A stretch of 64,000 bases of DNA from Gemmatimonadota bacterium (GCA_003222155.1 QHUU01000053.1:1-64000); one strand, 5' to 3'; numbered from the stretch's first letter, positions 37,093-46,431 are shown. Program-made: numbers and translations. The notes: generated by a model not told the origin, from the sequence alone.

Positions 37093-37632
37093 GTGCTGGC
37101 GGCGTTGGAGAACGTCTTTCCCCTCGTGCCGGCCGACACCACGGTGGCCCTGGGCGCGTTTCTGGCCGGCCGCGGGACGCTCCACGCCGGCGTGGTCTTC
37201 GGGCTCACCTGGAGCGCCAACGTCGCCGGAGCCGCGGTCGTGTACGGGCTGGCCCGGCGATTCGGCCGCGACTTCTTCACACGGCCGGCCGGTCGGCGGC
37301 TGCTGCCGGCGCCCGTGCTGGCGCACATCGAGGCGCAGTACCGTCGTCACGGCGCCGTCGGCATTTTCGTCTCCCGCCTGCTGCCCATCTGGCGGGCCGT
37401 GGTACCTCCCTTTGCGGGAATCGCCGGGCTGTCCGCCCCCCGGGCCCTCATCCCCCTCGCCCTAGCCTCGGGTCTGTGGTACGGGGCCCTGACGCTCTCC
37501 GTGGCCACCCTGGGCACGAATCTCGACGCCGTCATGTCGCTCCTGTCGCACGTGAACCGGGCGCTTGGCGCCGTGGCCCTCGCGGCTCTCATATTTCTGG
37601 GCGTGCGGATCGCACGCCGCCTGAAGCGGTAA
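37093..37632 (+). CDS. DedA-family integral membrane protein
   Basis: About 179-residue (or longer) membrane protein of the DedA/VTT family, implicated in undecaprenyl-phosphate or phospholipid flipping. It has the re-entrant loop segment ENVFPLVPADT (about residues 6-16), the GRDFFTRPAGRR region, a conserved FVSRLLPIWRAVVPPFAGIAG (about 95-115) containing the Arg and Pro residues typical of the family, and C-terminal transmembrane helices. The GTG at 37093 is the first standard start, but about 20 in-frame codons with a family-like N terminus lie upstream, from a CTG at 37030. Confidence 0.7.
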   Translation: MLAALENVFPLVPADTTVALGAFLAGRGTLHAGVVFGLTWSANVAGAAVVYGLARRFGRDFFTRPAGRRLLPAPVLAHIEAQYRRHGAVGIFVSRLLPIWRAVVPPFAGIAGLSAPRALIPLALASGLWYGALTLSVATLGTNLDAVMSLLSHVNRALGAVALAALIFLGVRIARRLKR

Positions 37633-37660
37633 CAGGCTCCAAGGGAGAGGGAGAGCCACC

Positions 37661-38137
37661 ATGACGACCCCGTCGCCCGACACGCCCGGCGTTCGCGTGT
37701 TGCCGCCGCTCATCTACGCCGGCCTGTTCGCGGTGGGCTACGCTGTGCACCGCCCCCTGCCGGTACGGCTGTGGGGCGACCCGCCGCCCGTCGCGCGGGT
37801 CGTCGGGTGGGGTCTCGTCGCGTCGGGGGTCCTGCTCGCCGCCGGCGCCGTCGTCCTGTTCCGTCGTGCCGGCACCACGCCCAATCCCACGCGACCGACC
37901 ACGGCGCTCGTGATCCACGGCCCCTACCGGTTCACGCGCAACCCGATGTACCTGGGCCTCGGTCTCTGCTACCTCGGGGCCACGCTGCTGGTGAACTCGG
38001 TGTGGCCACTCGCCCTGTTTCCCGCGCTGATCGTGCTGGTGCGGCGCTGGGTGATCGCCCCCGAGGAGGCGTATCTCGCGCGCAAGTTCGGAGCCGAGTA
38101 TCGCGCCTACCAGGCGCGGGTGCGCCGATGGTTGTGA
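37661..38137 (+). CDS. Isoprenylcysteine/phospholipid methyltransferase-like membrane protein
   Basis: A 158-residue protein with four hydrophobic segments (about residues 13-32, 47-66, 96-123) and the family signature GPYRFTRNPMYLG (about 85-97) followed by a C-terminal EEAYLARKFGAEYRAYQARVRRWL-like region, in which the Glu-Glu and Arg-rich tail bind SAM. Bacterial members methylate unknown lipids or small molecules. A GGGAGAGGGAG purine stretch gives a good ribosome binding site. The xerD-like gene starts inside its last codons. Confidence 0.78.
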   Translation: MTTPSPDTPGVRVLPPLIYAGLFAVGYAVHRPLPVRLWGDPPPVARVVGWGLVASGVLLAAGAVVLFRRAGTTPNPTRPTTALVIHGPYRFTRNPMYLGLGLCYLGATLLVNSVWPLALFPALIVLVRRWVIAPEEAYLARKFGAEYRAYQARVRRWL

Positions 38138-39042
38138 CGGCGGGCGAGCTGGAGCGGGCGTTCCGGCTGGAGCAGTTCCGGGACTATCTCGCCTTCGAAG
38201 CGGGGACGAGCCCGCACACGGTGAGCAACTACGTGCGCGACATCCGGCGCCTCGTCGGCTACGCGGCGACCAAGGGCGCCCACCATCCCGAGGACGTGAC
38301 CAGCGTCCAGTTGCGCGAGTTCGTGTATGCCCTCAAGGACCTGGGCCTCGCGCCCGCGACCATCCGCCGCCAGATCTCCGCGGTCCGGACGTACTACCGC
38401 TTTCTCGTCGGCGAGGGTCGGGCCGCGCGGGACCCGAGCGAGCGGCTCGAGCGTCCCAGCCAGTGGCGCCGTCTCCCCACGGTGCTGTCGGTCCCCGAGG
38501 TCGAGCGCCTGCTCGGGGCACCCAATACCGACGAGCCGCTCGCGATCCGCGACCGGGCCGTGCTCGAGTTCGCGTACGCGACCGGGGCACGCGTCTCCGA
38601 GCTGGTGGGGCTCGCGCTCCAGGACGTCCTGTACGAGGACGGAGTCGCCCGGATATTCGGAAAGGGCTCGAAGGAGCGCGTCGTCCCGCTGGGCCGCCGC
38701 GCCCTGGGCGCGGTCGCCTTGTACGTGCGCGAGATCCGACCGCGCTTCGACCGGGGTAAGGGGCGGGGGATCGTGTTTCTCAATGCCCGGGGCACGCCCC
38801 TGTCGCGCGTCGGGGCCTGGGCCATCATCAAGCGCGCCGCCCGGCTCGCGGGGCTGACGAAGCGCGTCTCGCCCCACACGCTGCGCCACACGTTCGCCAC
38901 GCACCTGCTCGAGGGAGGCGCCGACCTGCGCGCCGTGCAGGAAATGCTCGGGCACGCGGACCTCACGACCACACAGCTCTACACCCACGTAGACCGGGAC
39001 TACCTCCGGACCGTTCACAAGACGTATCATCCGCGGGGGTGA
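38128..39042 (+). CDS. XerC/XerD-type tyrosine recombinase
   Basis: Site-specific recombinase of the family that resolves chromosome dimers at dif. The 304-residue protein has an N-terminal SAM-like DNA-binding domain (about 1-100) and a catalytic domain with Arg in ATGARVSEL (about 151-159), HTLRHTFATHLLEGG (about 250-264) with His and Arg, LGHADLTTTQLYTHV (about 275-289) with the second His and the nucleophile Tyr. Start ATG 38128 overlaps the upstream gene by 10 nt; GTG 38134 is an alternative. No phage genes are near, so it is likely the housekeeping recombinase. Confidence 0.9.
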   Translation: MVVTAGELERAFRLEQFRDYLAFEAGTSPHTVSNYVRDIRRLVGYAATKGAHHPEDVTSVQLREFVYALKDLGLAPATIRRQISAVRTYYRFLVGEGRAARDPSERLERPSQWRRLPTVLSVPEVERLLGAPNTDEPLAIRDRAVLEFAYATGARVSELVGLALQDVLYEDGVARIFGKGSKERVVPLGRRALGAVALYVREIRPRFDRGKGRGIVFLNARGTPLSRVGAWAIIKRAARLAGLTKRVSPHTLRHTFATHLLEGGADLRAVQEMLGHADLTTTQLYTHVDRDYLRTVHKTYHPRG

Positions 39043-39052
39043 GGTCGGTCAC

Positions 39053-39325
39053 ATGTCGCGCGCGTTCGTCAAGGAAGACGCCGACGAGGGCGGACCGCGG
39101 AAGAGCTACGGGCTGCCGCCCCGCGACGACCCCGGGTTCGATGCCGCGGCGGCCGCGGCGCTGCTCGAGGCCGCTCGCGCGGGCGAGACGCCCAGCGCGG
39201 AACGGGCCACGGGCTACTACTGGGGGGAGCCCAAGCTGCGCGTGCACGTCCAGCGCATCCTCGAGCGAGCCCGGGCCGATGGCGACGAGCGGCTCGCGCA
39301 GCTGGCCGGGCGGTTCTTGAGCTGA
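39053..39325 (+). CDS. Small conserved hypothetical protein
   Basis: A 90-residue soluble, acidic protein with a charged N terminus, a YGLPPRDDPGFDAAA segment (about 19-33) and a C-terminal ATGYYWGEPKLR...ERARADGDERL region that looks like a helical hairpin. Similar small proteins occur in many high-GC bacteria, but I recognise no function. Another reading frame (39039-39320) overlaps it and is rejected as a shadow. Confidence 0.6.
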   Translation: MSRAFVKEDADEGGPRKSYGLPPRDDPGFDAAAAAALLEAARAGETPSAERATGYYWGEPKLRVHVQRILERARADGDERLAQLAGRFLS

Positions 39326-39331
39326 GGTCGC

Positions 39332-40312
39332 TTGCCCGAGCTCCCCGACATCGCGGTGTACCTGCACGCCCTGCGACCGCGCGTCGTGGGGCGGCAGCTC
39401 GAGCGCTTGCGAATCGCCAGCCCGTTCGTGCTGCGCTCTGCGGACCCCCCGATTGGCGATCTCGCCCGCCGGACGGTCACTGGCGTGCAGCGCCTGGGCA
39501 AGCGGATCGTGTTCGCCTTCGACGGCGAGTATTTCGTCGTGCTGCACCTCATGATCGCCGGTCGGCTGCACTGGAAGCCCGCCGGCGCACCCATTCCGCG
39601 GCGCGCGGGACTCGCCGCCTGCGACTTTCCGAACGGCACGCTGCTGCTCACGGAAGCGGGAACCAAGCATCGCGCCTCGCTCTACGTTGTGCGCGGCAAG
39701 GGCGCGCTCGCGCAGCACGATCCGGGAGGATTGGACGTGCTCGGTGCCACGCTCGAGCAGTTCCGCACCGCGCTGACCCGAGAGTCGCACACGCTCAAGC
39801 GGGCGCTCACCGACCCCCGTCTGCTCGACGGGATCGGCAATGCCTACTCGGACGAGATCCTGCACGCCGCCCGCCTGTCACCGCTCCGGCTGACGAGCCA
39901 GCTCACACCCGAGGAGGGTGAGCGGCTGTTCCGCGCCGTGCGGGAGACTCTGAGCACGTGGATAGAGCGCCTGCGCGCCGAGACGGGTGACGGCTTCCCG
40001 GAAAGCGTGACGGCGTTTCGGGACGGCATGGCCGTCCATGGCCGGTTTCGCCAGCCATGCCCTGTCTGCGGATCGCCGGTGCAGCGCATCCGCTACGCCG
40101 CGAACGAAGTGAACTACTGTGCCACCTGCCAGACGGGCGGACGCGTGCTCGCTGACCGCGGTCTCTCGCGACTCCTGAAGGACGACTGGCCACGCTCGCT
40201 GGACGAGTGGGAGGACAGACTCCGGCAGCGGCCGCCCGGCTCCACTCACGGCGCCGGCGGCGGACCCGGGGGCGCACCCGACCCGGTCCCGCGCAGCGAT
40301 CCGACCGAATAG
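39332..40312 (+). CDS. MutM/Nei-family DNA glycosylase
   Basis: Base-excision repair enzyme. The 326-residue protein starts PELPDI after a TTG start, giving the catalytic Pro2 and Glu3; LGKRI (about residue 50-54) carries the conserved Lys, and LLDGIGNAYSDEILHAA (about 168-184) is the helix-two-turn-helix. The C-terminal zinc finger CPVCG...YCATCQTGGRVL (about 232-260) has four cysteines. The last 30-odd residues are a Gly/Pro-rich tail that overlaps the convergent gene at 40246. Fpg versus Nei specificity cannot be settled from the sequence alone. Confidence 0.85.
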   Translation: MPELPDIAVYLHALRPRVVGRQLERLRIASPFVLRSADPPIGDLARRTVTGVQRLGKRIVFAFDGEYFVVLHLMIAGRLHWKPAGAPIPRRAGLAACDFPNGTLLLTEAGTKHRASLYVVRGKGALAQHDPGGLDVLGATLEQFRTALTRESHTLKRALTDPRLLDGIGNAYSDEILHAARLSPLRLTSQLTPEEGERLFRAVRETLSTWIERLRAETGDGFPESVTAFRDGMAVHGRFRQPCPVCGSPVQRIRYAANEVNYCATCQTGGRVLADRGLSRLLKDDWPRSLDEWEDRLRQRPPGSTHGAGGGPGGAPDPVPRSDPTE

Positions 40313-40686
40313 ACGATGGCAGTGAGCGCCGCCACGCCCGCGCCCAGGAGCAGGGCCGTTCTCCCGGTGGAAACATGTCGCTCCCGGAGCTCGGAGATCT
40401 GGCTGCGCCGGATCGCGAGAGTGGCACCGAGTCCCGGATACTCCGTGCCTCCCTCCGACCTGAAGCGCTCGACCGCCAGCACGAGGGAGTCCTGGTCGAC
40501 GTAGGACACGGTCCCCGTCGCCCGGACGACCTGACGCACGGTCACGTCCTGGAGCGGCACCGCGAGCGGCGCTACGAGCTGGGCCACAACGTCCGATCCG
40601 CGGCGAGGACCGCCCGTCTCGAGCACGGCATATGAGAAGCAGCCGCCGATGAACCCAAGAGTGGGGAAGACCAGGATGAAGCGCAC
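40246..40686 (-). CDS. Small lipoprotein with C-terminal membrane segment, function unknown
   Basis: About 146 residues. The GTG at 40686 gives MRFILVFPTLGFIGGC with a lipobox-like IGGC at residue 16, so the mature protein would be lipid-anchored. A later segment rich in Val and Thr and a hydrophobic stretch (about 112-130) follow, then a Pro/Gly-rich tail. The frame stays open far upstream but that part is arginine-rich and lacks coding character. TACAAT on the minus strand (40693-40698) lies 6 nt before this GTG. The 3' end overlaps the glycosylase gene by 67 nt. Confidence 0.6.
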   Translation of the reverse strand: MRFILVFPTLGFIGGCFSYAVLETGGPRRGSDVVAQLVAPLAVPLQDVTVRQVVRATGTVSYVDQDSLVLAVERFRSEGGTEYPGLGATLAIRRSQISELRERHVSTGRTALLLGAGVAALTAIVYSVGSLRGTGSGAPPGPPPAP

Positions 40687-40692
40687 AGAGAG

Positions 40693-40698
40693 ATTGTA
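40693..40698 (-). promoter_or_regulatory. -10 element of the small lipoprotein gene, 6 nt before GTG
   Basis: TACAAT on the minus strand, 6 nt before the GTG at 40686, so the mRNA would start at the codon itself. This also supports the downstream start for this protein. No good -35 is present. Confidence 0.45.
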
Positions 40699-40727
40699 GC
40701 CGCCAGCGCAGGGCTGCGGGAGCGGCC

Positions 40728-40757
40728 TTGACGAGCGCCTGCGGAACCTGCTAGGTA
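40728..40757 (+). promoter_or_regulatory. Candidate promoter of the SusC/SusD pair
   Basis: TTGACG (40728-40733), 18-nt spacer, TAGGTA (40752-40757). The predicted mRNA starts near 40764 and has a leader of about 135 nt, unlike the leaderless genes here. The leader includes the inverted repeat GCGACCG...CGGTCGC (7-bp arms, about 40778-40805), and an AGGAGGT ribosome binding site at 40888-40894. Confidence 0.45.
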
Positions 40758-40898
40758 AATACACATACCTGCCACGCGACCGGGTTCCCGCCGTCCTCGG
40801 TCGCGCGTTTGTGGTCGTCGCTCTGACGGCCGGGTGGTGAAGGGTACAGCGGCTGTGTCGCTGCGCAGTTGCAAGTCCTCTCCTCACAGGAGGTGGAG

Positions 40899-43800
40899 AT
40901 GACCTCTCCGCTTCGTTGGCTACGTGCGGCCCTCGTTCTGAGCGTCGCCCCCCTTCCCGTGTGCCTCCTCGCCCCACTCGCCCACGCCCAGGGGACGGGG
41001 ACGATTCGCGGCACGGTGATCGACGCGCTCACGGGCCGACCGATCGATGGTGTGCGCGTCGATGTCCCGAGTACCGACCTCGGGACGCTCACGGACCGGG
41101 AGGGCCGCTACCAGTTCACGGTACGCGCCGGGGATGTGCAGTTGCGGGCGCGGCGCGTCGGGTACGCGACCGCTACCCGGAAGGTCACGGCGACCGCCGG
41201 CCAGGTCACCGACGCCGATTTCCAGCTGCGTGGCGCCGCCGTGGGACTCGACGTCGTGGTCGTGACCGGCGCTGGCGCGGAAACGGAGAAGCGCAAGCTT
41301 GGCAACACCATCGGCACGATTGACGCTTCGGAGCTGCGCAACGCGCCCGTGGTCAACGTCTCGGAGCAACTCGCCGCCCGCGACCCCGCCGTGTCCGTAC
41401 TCCCCTCCGGCGGCCTCACCGGCGAAGGTGCGCAGATCCGGATCCGCAGCGCCGCGAGCCTCACGCAGACGAATGAGCCGGTCGTGTACGTCGACGGCGT
41501 GCGGGTGAATCGAGGGGGCGGGTTCGGCGACGCCAACTGGATCGGCGCGGGCGGCGGCGGCACTCCGTCGCGGTTGGACGACATCAACCCCGAGGCGATC
41601 GACCACATCGAAGTCCTGAAAGGAGCGGCCGCGGCCACCTTGTACGGCACTGAAGCGTCGGCCGGCGTGATCCAGATCTTCACCAAGAAGGGGGTCCGGG
41701 GAGCGCCACGGTGGGACTTCATCACTGAGCAGGGGTTTTCTAACTACCCCGCCGGGCGCTACGTGCCGAACGCAGGTTGGGTGCAGCCGGACGCCTTCGA
41801 TACGATCCGTGCCAAGTCCCTCGCCAAGGGGTTCCACGTGCCTTCGGTGACGGAGCTGAGCGCCTTCTACGGCCAGCCTCTGCAGCCCTACCAGGTGATC
41901 ACGCAGCCGTTCGCGTCCAGGCTGTTCGAGACCGGCTATACGCGCACATACGCGGCTGGCGTCAGCGGTGGGACGCCCGGCGTGACGTATTACGTGAACG
42001 GACGCTACTATTACGAAAACGGGCCGTTCGGCGGCAGAACTCTGGGCGGCGCTGCCGATATCGATCACAAGGCGCAGGGCACGCTCGCGGTCGAGCTCGT
42101 CCCGGTGGACCGGGTCAAGCTTCGCGTCTCCTCGGAGTATACGGACGCGCACCACGAGACGCCGAACAACAACAACAACATCTACGCCCCGCTGACGAAC
42201 GCGATCTTCGGCCATCCGGAGCTCGCCTCCTGCCTGACGCCCCGGGCCGCATCGAGCCCCACCGGGACGGGCAACTGCACCGGCCCCGGCAACCCGTTTG
42301 GCGTCGCGTCGTTCGGCACCGTGCGCGAGGACATGCAGCGCACCAACCAGCAGGACACGAAGCACTTCATCGGAAGCATGAACGCCGCGTTCCAAGCGTT
42401 ACCCTCCCTCGCCCTCGAGGGGACGCTGGGCGTCGACGTCGTGAACCAGGTCAGCGCTACGTATCGTCCGTTCGGCAACGACGTGGACGGCTTCATCCTC
42501 GTGAACCCCCAGGGGAACAAGACCATCGACGACATCACCGAGCGGATCGTCACGGCGGAGGCCAAGGCGACCTGGAAGCGGTCGCTCGGTTCGGATTGGT
42601 CATCGGTCTTCGTCGCGGGCGGCCAAGGGTTCATTACACGGAAACAGGAAGAGGGCAGCGCTGGCGACGCGTTCCCCGGGCCCGGCATCGAGGTGACGGC
42701 CGCCGCCGTCAACCAGCAGGCGTTCGAGCGATTCCTCGAAACGGTGAACGCGGGCGTATTCGCCCAGCAACAGCTGGGCTACCGCGAGTACGCGTTCCTC
42801 ACGTTGGGCGGCCGCTATGACCGCAACAGTGCGTTCGGCAAGACCTCGGCGGGCGTCTTCTATCCCAAGGCGAGCCTGTCGGTGATGCCCAGCGCGATGC
42901 CGGGCTGGGACACCGGACCCCTGACGTCCAAGCTGTCGACCCTCCGGCTGCGAGCAGCGCTCGGGCAGTCGGGTCTGCAGCCGGGCGCCTTCGACAAATT
43001 CACCACGTTCAGCGCGCTCAACTCCGAGACGGGACCGGGACTCGGCCCGTCCAACCTCGGCAACCCGGTCCTCAAGCCCGAAGTGAGCACCGAATGGGAG
43101 GTGGGAACCGAGATCGGGGGCTTCCACGATCGCGCCGGTCTCGACATCACGTACTGGCGCCGCATCACGCGGAACGCCCTGTACCCGCGGCAGTACGCCC
43201 CGTCGGGCGGATTCATCAACCTCCAGATCACGAACATCGGGGAAATCAAAGCGGGCGGATACGACATCCAGGCCAACCTCCTGCCGCTCAGTCAACCGAA
43301 CCTGTTGGTCAAGCTGTTCGTCAACGCGTCTTGGACCTGGGCCTATGTCACAAGGCTCGGGGGTGCGCCGCCGCTCAAGGTGGGAGGGAGCTACCCCCGG
43401 TACCGCAACTTCATCAAGGAGGGATACCCTGTCGGTGCGCTCTTCGGCGCGGCCCTGCCGGAGCCCTGCAGCGCACGTCCCGCGGGGGCAACGTATCTCT
43501 GCCTGAACCCGGGAGAGGTGCCCTACGATCACGGCGCCATCCTGACGGGTGTGCCGGACGGCCGGACGGCGACCGAGGCGGACCTGCTGGCGTTTCTCTC
43601 GCAGCCCCCGGTCCGCCGCGACTCGAAGGGCAACATCGTGGCGTACGGGTTCAGCCTCTTCAACCCGCTCCGCGTCGACAAGAGCGGTACCGGAGACTAC
43701 CTGAGCAACTACCTCGGGAAGTCCCTACCGGACTGGCAGGGTTCGTTCGGCGTCCGCGCCACGATGTTCAAGAATCTGGAGCTGGGCGCGCTGTTCGAGT

Positions 43801-44294
43801 ACAAGTTCGGCAACTACACGATCACGAACCTGACCGACGCATTCCGGAAATCGAACCCCGTCATCGGGCGGAACCTCCCGCAGGTCGCGCAGGCCGAGGC
43901 AACCCTCATGAACCCGGCTAGCACGGCCCAGCAGCGGCTCGATGCCGTCAAGCAGTGGTCGTATCAGTTCAAGGCGCTCTCGCCCTACGATGGGTTGAAC
44001 CAGAACGAGAATGGCAAGTTTCTGCGCTTCCGCGAGCTGAGCCTCACCTACAACGTCCCGTCGGAGGTGGCCGCGCGCATCCTCGGAGCGCGGTACCTGA
44101 CGATCACGGCGGCCGGGCGCAACGTCGCGCTATGGACCCCATACTCGGGTGTCGATCCCGAGATCAACGAGTACGGCCGGGGTGGGGCGGCTGACACGCG
44201 GGCCGCGATCGACCAGAACTTCGGTACGGCGATCGACGCCTTCGGATTCGCGCTCCCGCGCCGCTTCACCTTCACAATCCGCGCGGGCTTTTGA
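40899..44294 (+). CDS. SusC/RagA-type TonB-dependent outer-membrane receptor
   Basis: TonB-dependent transporter of the SusC/RagA class, 1131 residues. It has a signal peptide (about residues 1-31, cut after AHA), then a carboxypeptidase-regulatory-like domain (GTIRGTVIDALTG... to about 110), a plug with the VVVTGAGAETEKRK segment (about 125-138) and a beta-barrel ending in the aromatic residue of IRAGF. AGGAGGT 4 nt before the ATG is an excellent ribosome binding site. The SusD-like partner follows after 26 nt, so the pair forms a two-component importer of large nutrients. No polysaccharide-degrading enzymes lie nearby, so the substrate is unknown. Confidence 0.9.
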   Translation: MTSPLRWLRAALVLSVAPLPVCLLAPLAHAQGTGTIRGTVIDALTGRPIDGVRVDVPSTDLGTLTDREGRYQFTVRAGDVQLRARRVGYATATRKVTATAGQVTDADFQLRGAAVGLDVVVVTGAGAETEKRKLGNTIGTIDASELRNAPVVNVSEQLAARDPAVSVLPSGGLTGEGAQIRIRSAASLTQTNEPVVYVDGVRVNRGGGFGDANWIGAGGGGTPSRLDDINPEAIDHIEVLKGAAAATLYGTEASAGVIQIFTKKGVRGAPRWDFITEQGFSNYPAGRYVPNAGWVQPDAFDTIRAKSLAKGFHVPSVTELSAFYGQPLQPYQVITQPFASRLFETGYTRTYAAGVSGGTPGVTYYVNGRYYYENGPFGGRTLGGAADIDHKAQGTLAVELVPVDRVKLRVSSEYTDAHHETPNNNNNIYAPLTNAIFGHPELASCLTPRAASSPTGTGNCTGPGNPFGVASFGTVREDMQRTNQQDTKHFIGSMNAAFQALPSLALEGTLGVDVVNQVSATYRPFGNDVDGFILVNPQGNKTIDDITERIVTAEAKATWKRSLGSDWSSVFVAGGQGFITRKQEEGSAGDAFPGPGIEVTAAAVNQQAFERFLETVNAGVFAQQQLGYREYAFLTLGGRYDRNSAFGKTSAGVFYPKASLSVMPSAMPGWDTGPLTSKLSTLRLRAALGQSGLQPGAFDKFTTFSALNSETGPGLGPSNLGNPVLKPEVSTEWEVGTEIGGFHDRAGLDITYWRRITRNALYPRQYAPSGGFINLQITNIGEIKAGGYDIQANLLPLSQPNLLVKLFVNASWTWAYVTRLGGAPPLKVGGSYPRYRNFIKEGYPVGALFGAALPEPCSARPAGATYLCLNPGEVPYDHGAILTGVPDGRTATEADLLAFLSQPPVRRDSKGNIVAYGFSLFNPLRVDKSGTGDYLSNYLGKSLPDWQGSFGVRATMFKNLELGALFEYKFGNYTITNLTDAFRKSNPVIGRNLPQVAQAEATLMNPASTAQQRLDAVKQWSYQFKALSPYDGLNQNENGKFLRFRELSLTYNVPSEVAARILGARYLTITAAGRNVALWTPYSGVDPEINEYGRGGAADTRAAIDQNFGTAIDAFGFALPRRFTFTIRAGF

Positions 44295-44320
44295 CGCTCC
44301 GGAGAGGAGAGCGAGACGCC

Positions 44321-45718
44321 ATGGACATCAGCACTCTTGCCTCACTCGCCCTGGGTTGGGCGCGGCGCGCCGCGGTCGCACTCGGGGGCGCGGGGCTCGT
44401 CGCCGCCGGGGCAGCGTGCAACAGCCTGTTCGACGTGAGGAACCCGAACGACGTGCTCGCGGACAGCCTCAACAACCCAGCCGCAGGGTTCGCGATTGCG
44501 AGCGGGGCCCAAGCGGCGTTGGCGTACGGCTGGGGTGCCATCCTTACCGAGTACGCGACCGTGACCGACGAGTTGACGTGGAGCGGCTCGCGCGACGGGT
44601 TCCGCGAGCTCGACGTCGGGACGCTGCTCAACCCGACGAACGAGTTCACGGACGCGGCCTTCCCTTACGTGGGGCGCGCCCGCTGGCTGGCAGACTTCGC
44701 GATCAAGAAGCTGGCGGTGTTCGACTCCGCTGGCACGATCAAGAACCGCAACGACCTGGCGCGATCGTACTTGTACGGTGCGATCGCGTACGCCATGCTG
44801 GGCGACGACTTCAACAACTTCCCCATCGGCTCCGACATGCTGCAGGCCGCGCCGCCGCTCGGGCGGACCAGGATGGACTCGGTCTACAAGGTCGCGATCG
44901 CGTACACGACCGCCGGCTTAGGGATCGCACAGGCGACGAGCAACTCGAGCCTGCAACTCGCCCTCACGGCAATGCGTGCCCGCGCCGAGCACGCGAAGGC
45001 CGTTTGGGCGTTGCTCCATCCGCCGGGCCCGGACGTACCGCACGGGGGCCGTGCCCTGGTAAACGACGCGGCGGCAGTGGCGGATGCCCGGGCCGCGATC
45101 GGGCTCGCCGATGCGGTGGTGAAGAGCCCAGACTGGCGGTTCCGTTTCAACTACAGCCCCACGACGGTCGACAATTACATCGGAGCCTGGGTCAACGGGC
45201 GTCAGGAAATGCGCTTCGGGGACCAGTTCGTCGATCGAGCGGCGAAGGACACGCTCCGCGACCCCGTCTCGGGCAGGGTCGATCCCGAAATCCGGCGCGC
45301 GGTCGTCGAGTTCGTCGGTACGTCGGCGACGCAAAACTACCAGCCGCTGACCGCGTTGTCGGAGCGGGAGCTGCACCTCATCCTTGCAGAGGCAGCGCTG
45401 ACACGGGGAGACACGATCGCGCCGGCGGACAGCTTCTCGGCGCACATCAACTATCGCCGCATATTGGACGGGTTGGCCCTGTACAATCCCGCGAACCCAG
45501 CGCATCCCCGGCCGCTCGCGATGCTCATCTACGAGCGCCAAGTGAACTTGTTCCTGCAGGGCCGGCGGCTCGAGGACCTGTACCGCTTCGGCCTGAAGGC
45601 CGACAACTGGCAAAGTGGCACCGATGCAGTTACGACTCCCGGCACGGTGTTCCCCATCACGCAGGTCGAGCTGCTCGCGAATCCGTATTGCGTGAAGGAC
45701 CCGGCATCCTGCTCCTGA
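44321..45718 (+). CDS. SusD/RagB-like outer-membrane lipoprotein
   Basis: Surface lipoprotein partner of the upstream SusC-like receptor, 465 residues. The N terminus has basic residues, a hydrophobic stretch and Cys at about 33 (AGAAC, a slightly non-canonical lipobox). Helical TPR-like repeats run through the middle, and the C-terminal third has the family elements INYRRILDGLALYN (about 378-391) and the following YERQVNLFLQGRRLEDLYRFG (in two parts, about 407-427). The substrate is not predictable. Confidence 0.85.
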   Translation: MDISTLASLALGWARRAAVALGGAGLVAAGAACNSLFDVRNPNDVLADSLNNPAAGFAIASGAQAALAYGWGAILTEYATVTDELTWSGSRDGFRELDVGTLLNPTNEFTDAAFPYVGRARWLADFAIKKLAVFDSAGTIKNRNDLARSYLYGAIAYAMLGDDFNNFPIGSDMLQAAPPLGRTRMDSVYKVAIAYTTAGLGIAQATSNSSLQLALTAMRARAEHAKAVWALLHPPGPDVPHGGRALVNDAAAVADARAAIGLADAVVKSPDWRFRFNYSPTTVDNYIGAWVNGRQEMRFGDQFVDRAAKDTLRDPVSGRVDPEIRRAVVEFVGTSATQNYQPLTALSERELHLILAEAALTRGDTIAPADSFSAHINYRRILDGLALYNPANPAHPRPLAMLIYERQVNLFLQGRRLEDLYRFGLKADNWQSGTDAVTTPGTVFPITQVELLANPYCVKDPASCS

Positions 45719-45821
45719 GCGGGCGAGGAGGCAAGCGCCTACGTGCGGCAGACGCGGGGGGCAAGCGACGCAGCCGTTCCGGCGCGCGTGCGGGACCCCT
45801 CCCCAGCGAGTGCGACGCTGC

Positions 45822-45827
45822 TAGGTT
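45822..45827 (+). promoter_or_regulatory. -10 element of pabA/trpG, 6 nt before GTG
   Basis: TAGGTT (45822-45827) is followed by six bases and then the GTG at 45834. This is consistent with leaderless transcription. The 115-nt gap (45719-45833) behind the SusD gene shows no gene and no clear -35. Confidence 0.4.
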
Positions 45828-45833
45828 TCCCCC

Positions 45834-46424
45834 GTGCTCTTCGTCCTCGACAACTACGACTCCTTCACCTATAACCTCGTCCAGCTGTTCGGCGAGCTCG
45901 GCGCGGAACCCGTCGTGTACCGCAACGACGCCCTCACGGTGGAGCAGGTGCTCGCCCTCAAGCCGACGGCGGCGGTCCTGTCGCCCGGCCCCTGCACGCC
46001 CGGGGAAGCCGGGATTCTGGTACCGCTGGTGCGCGCACTCGCGGGGCACGTGCCGATGCTCGGCGTGTGCCTCGGCCATCAGGCGATCGGCGAGGCGTTC
46101 GGGGGCCGCGTGGTGCGCGCCGATCGCGTGATGCACGGCAAGACCTGCGAAGTGATCCATGAAGACGACGAGCTGTTCGAGACAATCCCGAGCCCCGTCA
46201 CCGGCATGCGCTACCACTCGCTCGTGCTCGAGCCCGCGTCGCTCCCCAAGGACCTGGTCATCACGGCCTGGAGCGCCGATCGCCCCAAGGACGCCGAGAT
46301 CATGGCCATGAAACACCGCCGCCATCCGATCTACGGTGTCCAGTTCCACCCTGAGTCGATCGGAACGAACCACGGCAAGCGCCTGCTGGAGAACTTTCTC
46401 AAGGTCGCGCGCACCCCCGTCTGA
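45834..46424 (+). CDS. Anthranilate/aminodeoxychorismate synthase glutamine amidotransferase subunit
   Basis: Class I glutamine amidotransferase subunit of the TrpG/PabA type, 196 residues, supplying ammonia from glutamine to chorismate. It has NYDSFTYNLVQ (about residues 7-17), SPGPCTPGEAG (about 50-60), the nucleophile Cys in GVCLGHQAIGE (about 77-87), and the catalytic His and Glu in FHPESI (about 171-176). No trpE/pabB partner is in the window, so whether it serves tryptophan or folate is open. GTG start. Confidence 0.9.
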   Translation: MLFVLDNYDSFTYNLVQLFGELGAEPVVYRNDALTVEQVLALKPTAAVLSPGPCTPGEAGILVPLVRALAGHVPMLGVCLGHQAIGEAFGGRVVRADRVMHGKTCEVIHEDDELFETIPSPVTGMRYHSLVLEPASLPKDLVITAWSADRPKDAEIMAMKHRRHPIYGVQFHPESIGTNHGKRLLENFLKVARTPV

Positions 46425-46431
46425 CGCCGGG

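Noticed and set aside
38128..39042. An integrase marking a prophage or genomic island
   Set aside because: The protein matches XerC/XerD in length and motifs and the neighbours are ordinary chromosomal genes with no phage features.
39039..39320. An alternative frame overlapping the small conserved gene at 39053
   Set aside because: Ser/Arg-rich composition without domain features; the 39053 frame has conserved blocks.
40687..40977. A longer N terminus for the small lipoprotein gene
   Set aside because: The upstream codons are arginine-rich and non-conserved, and TACAAT lies just upstream of the GTG at 40686.
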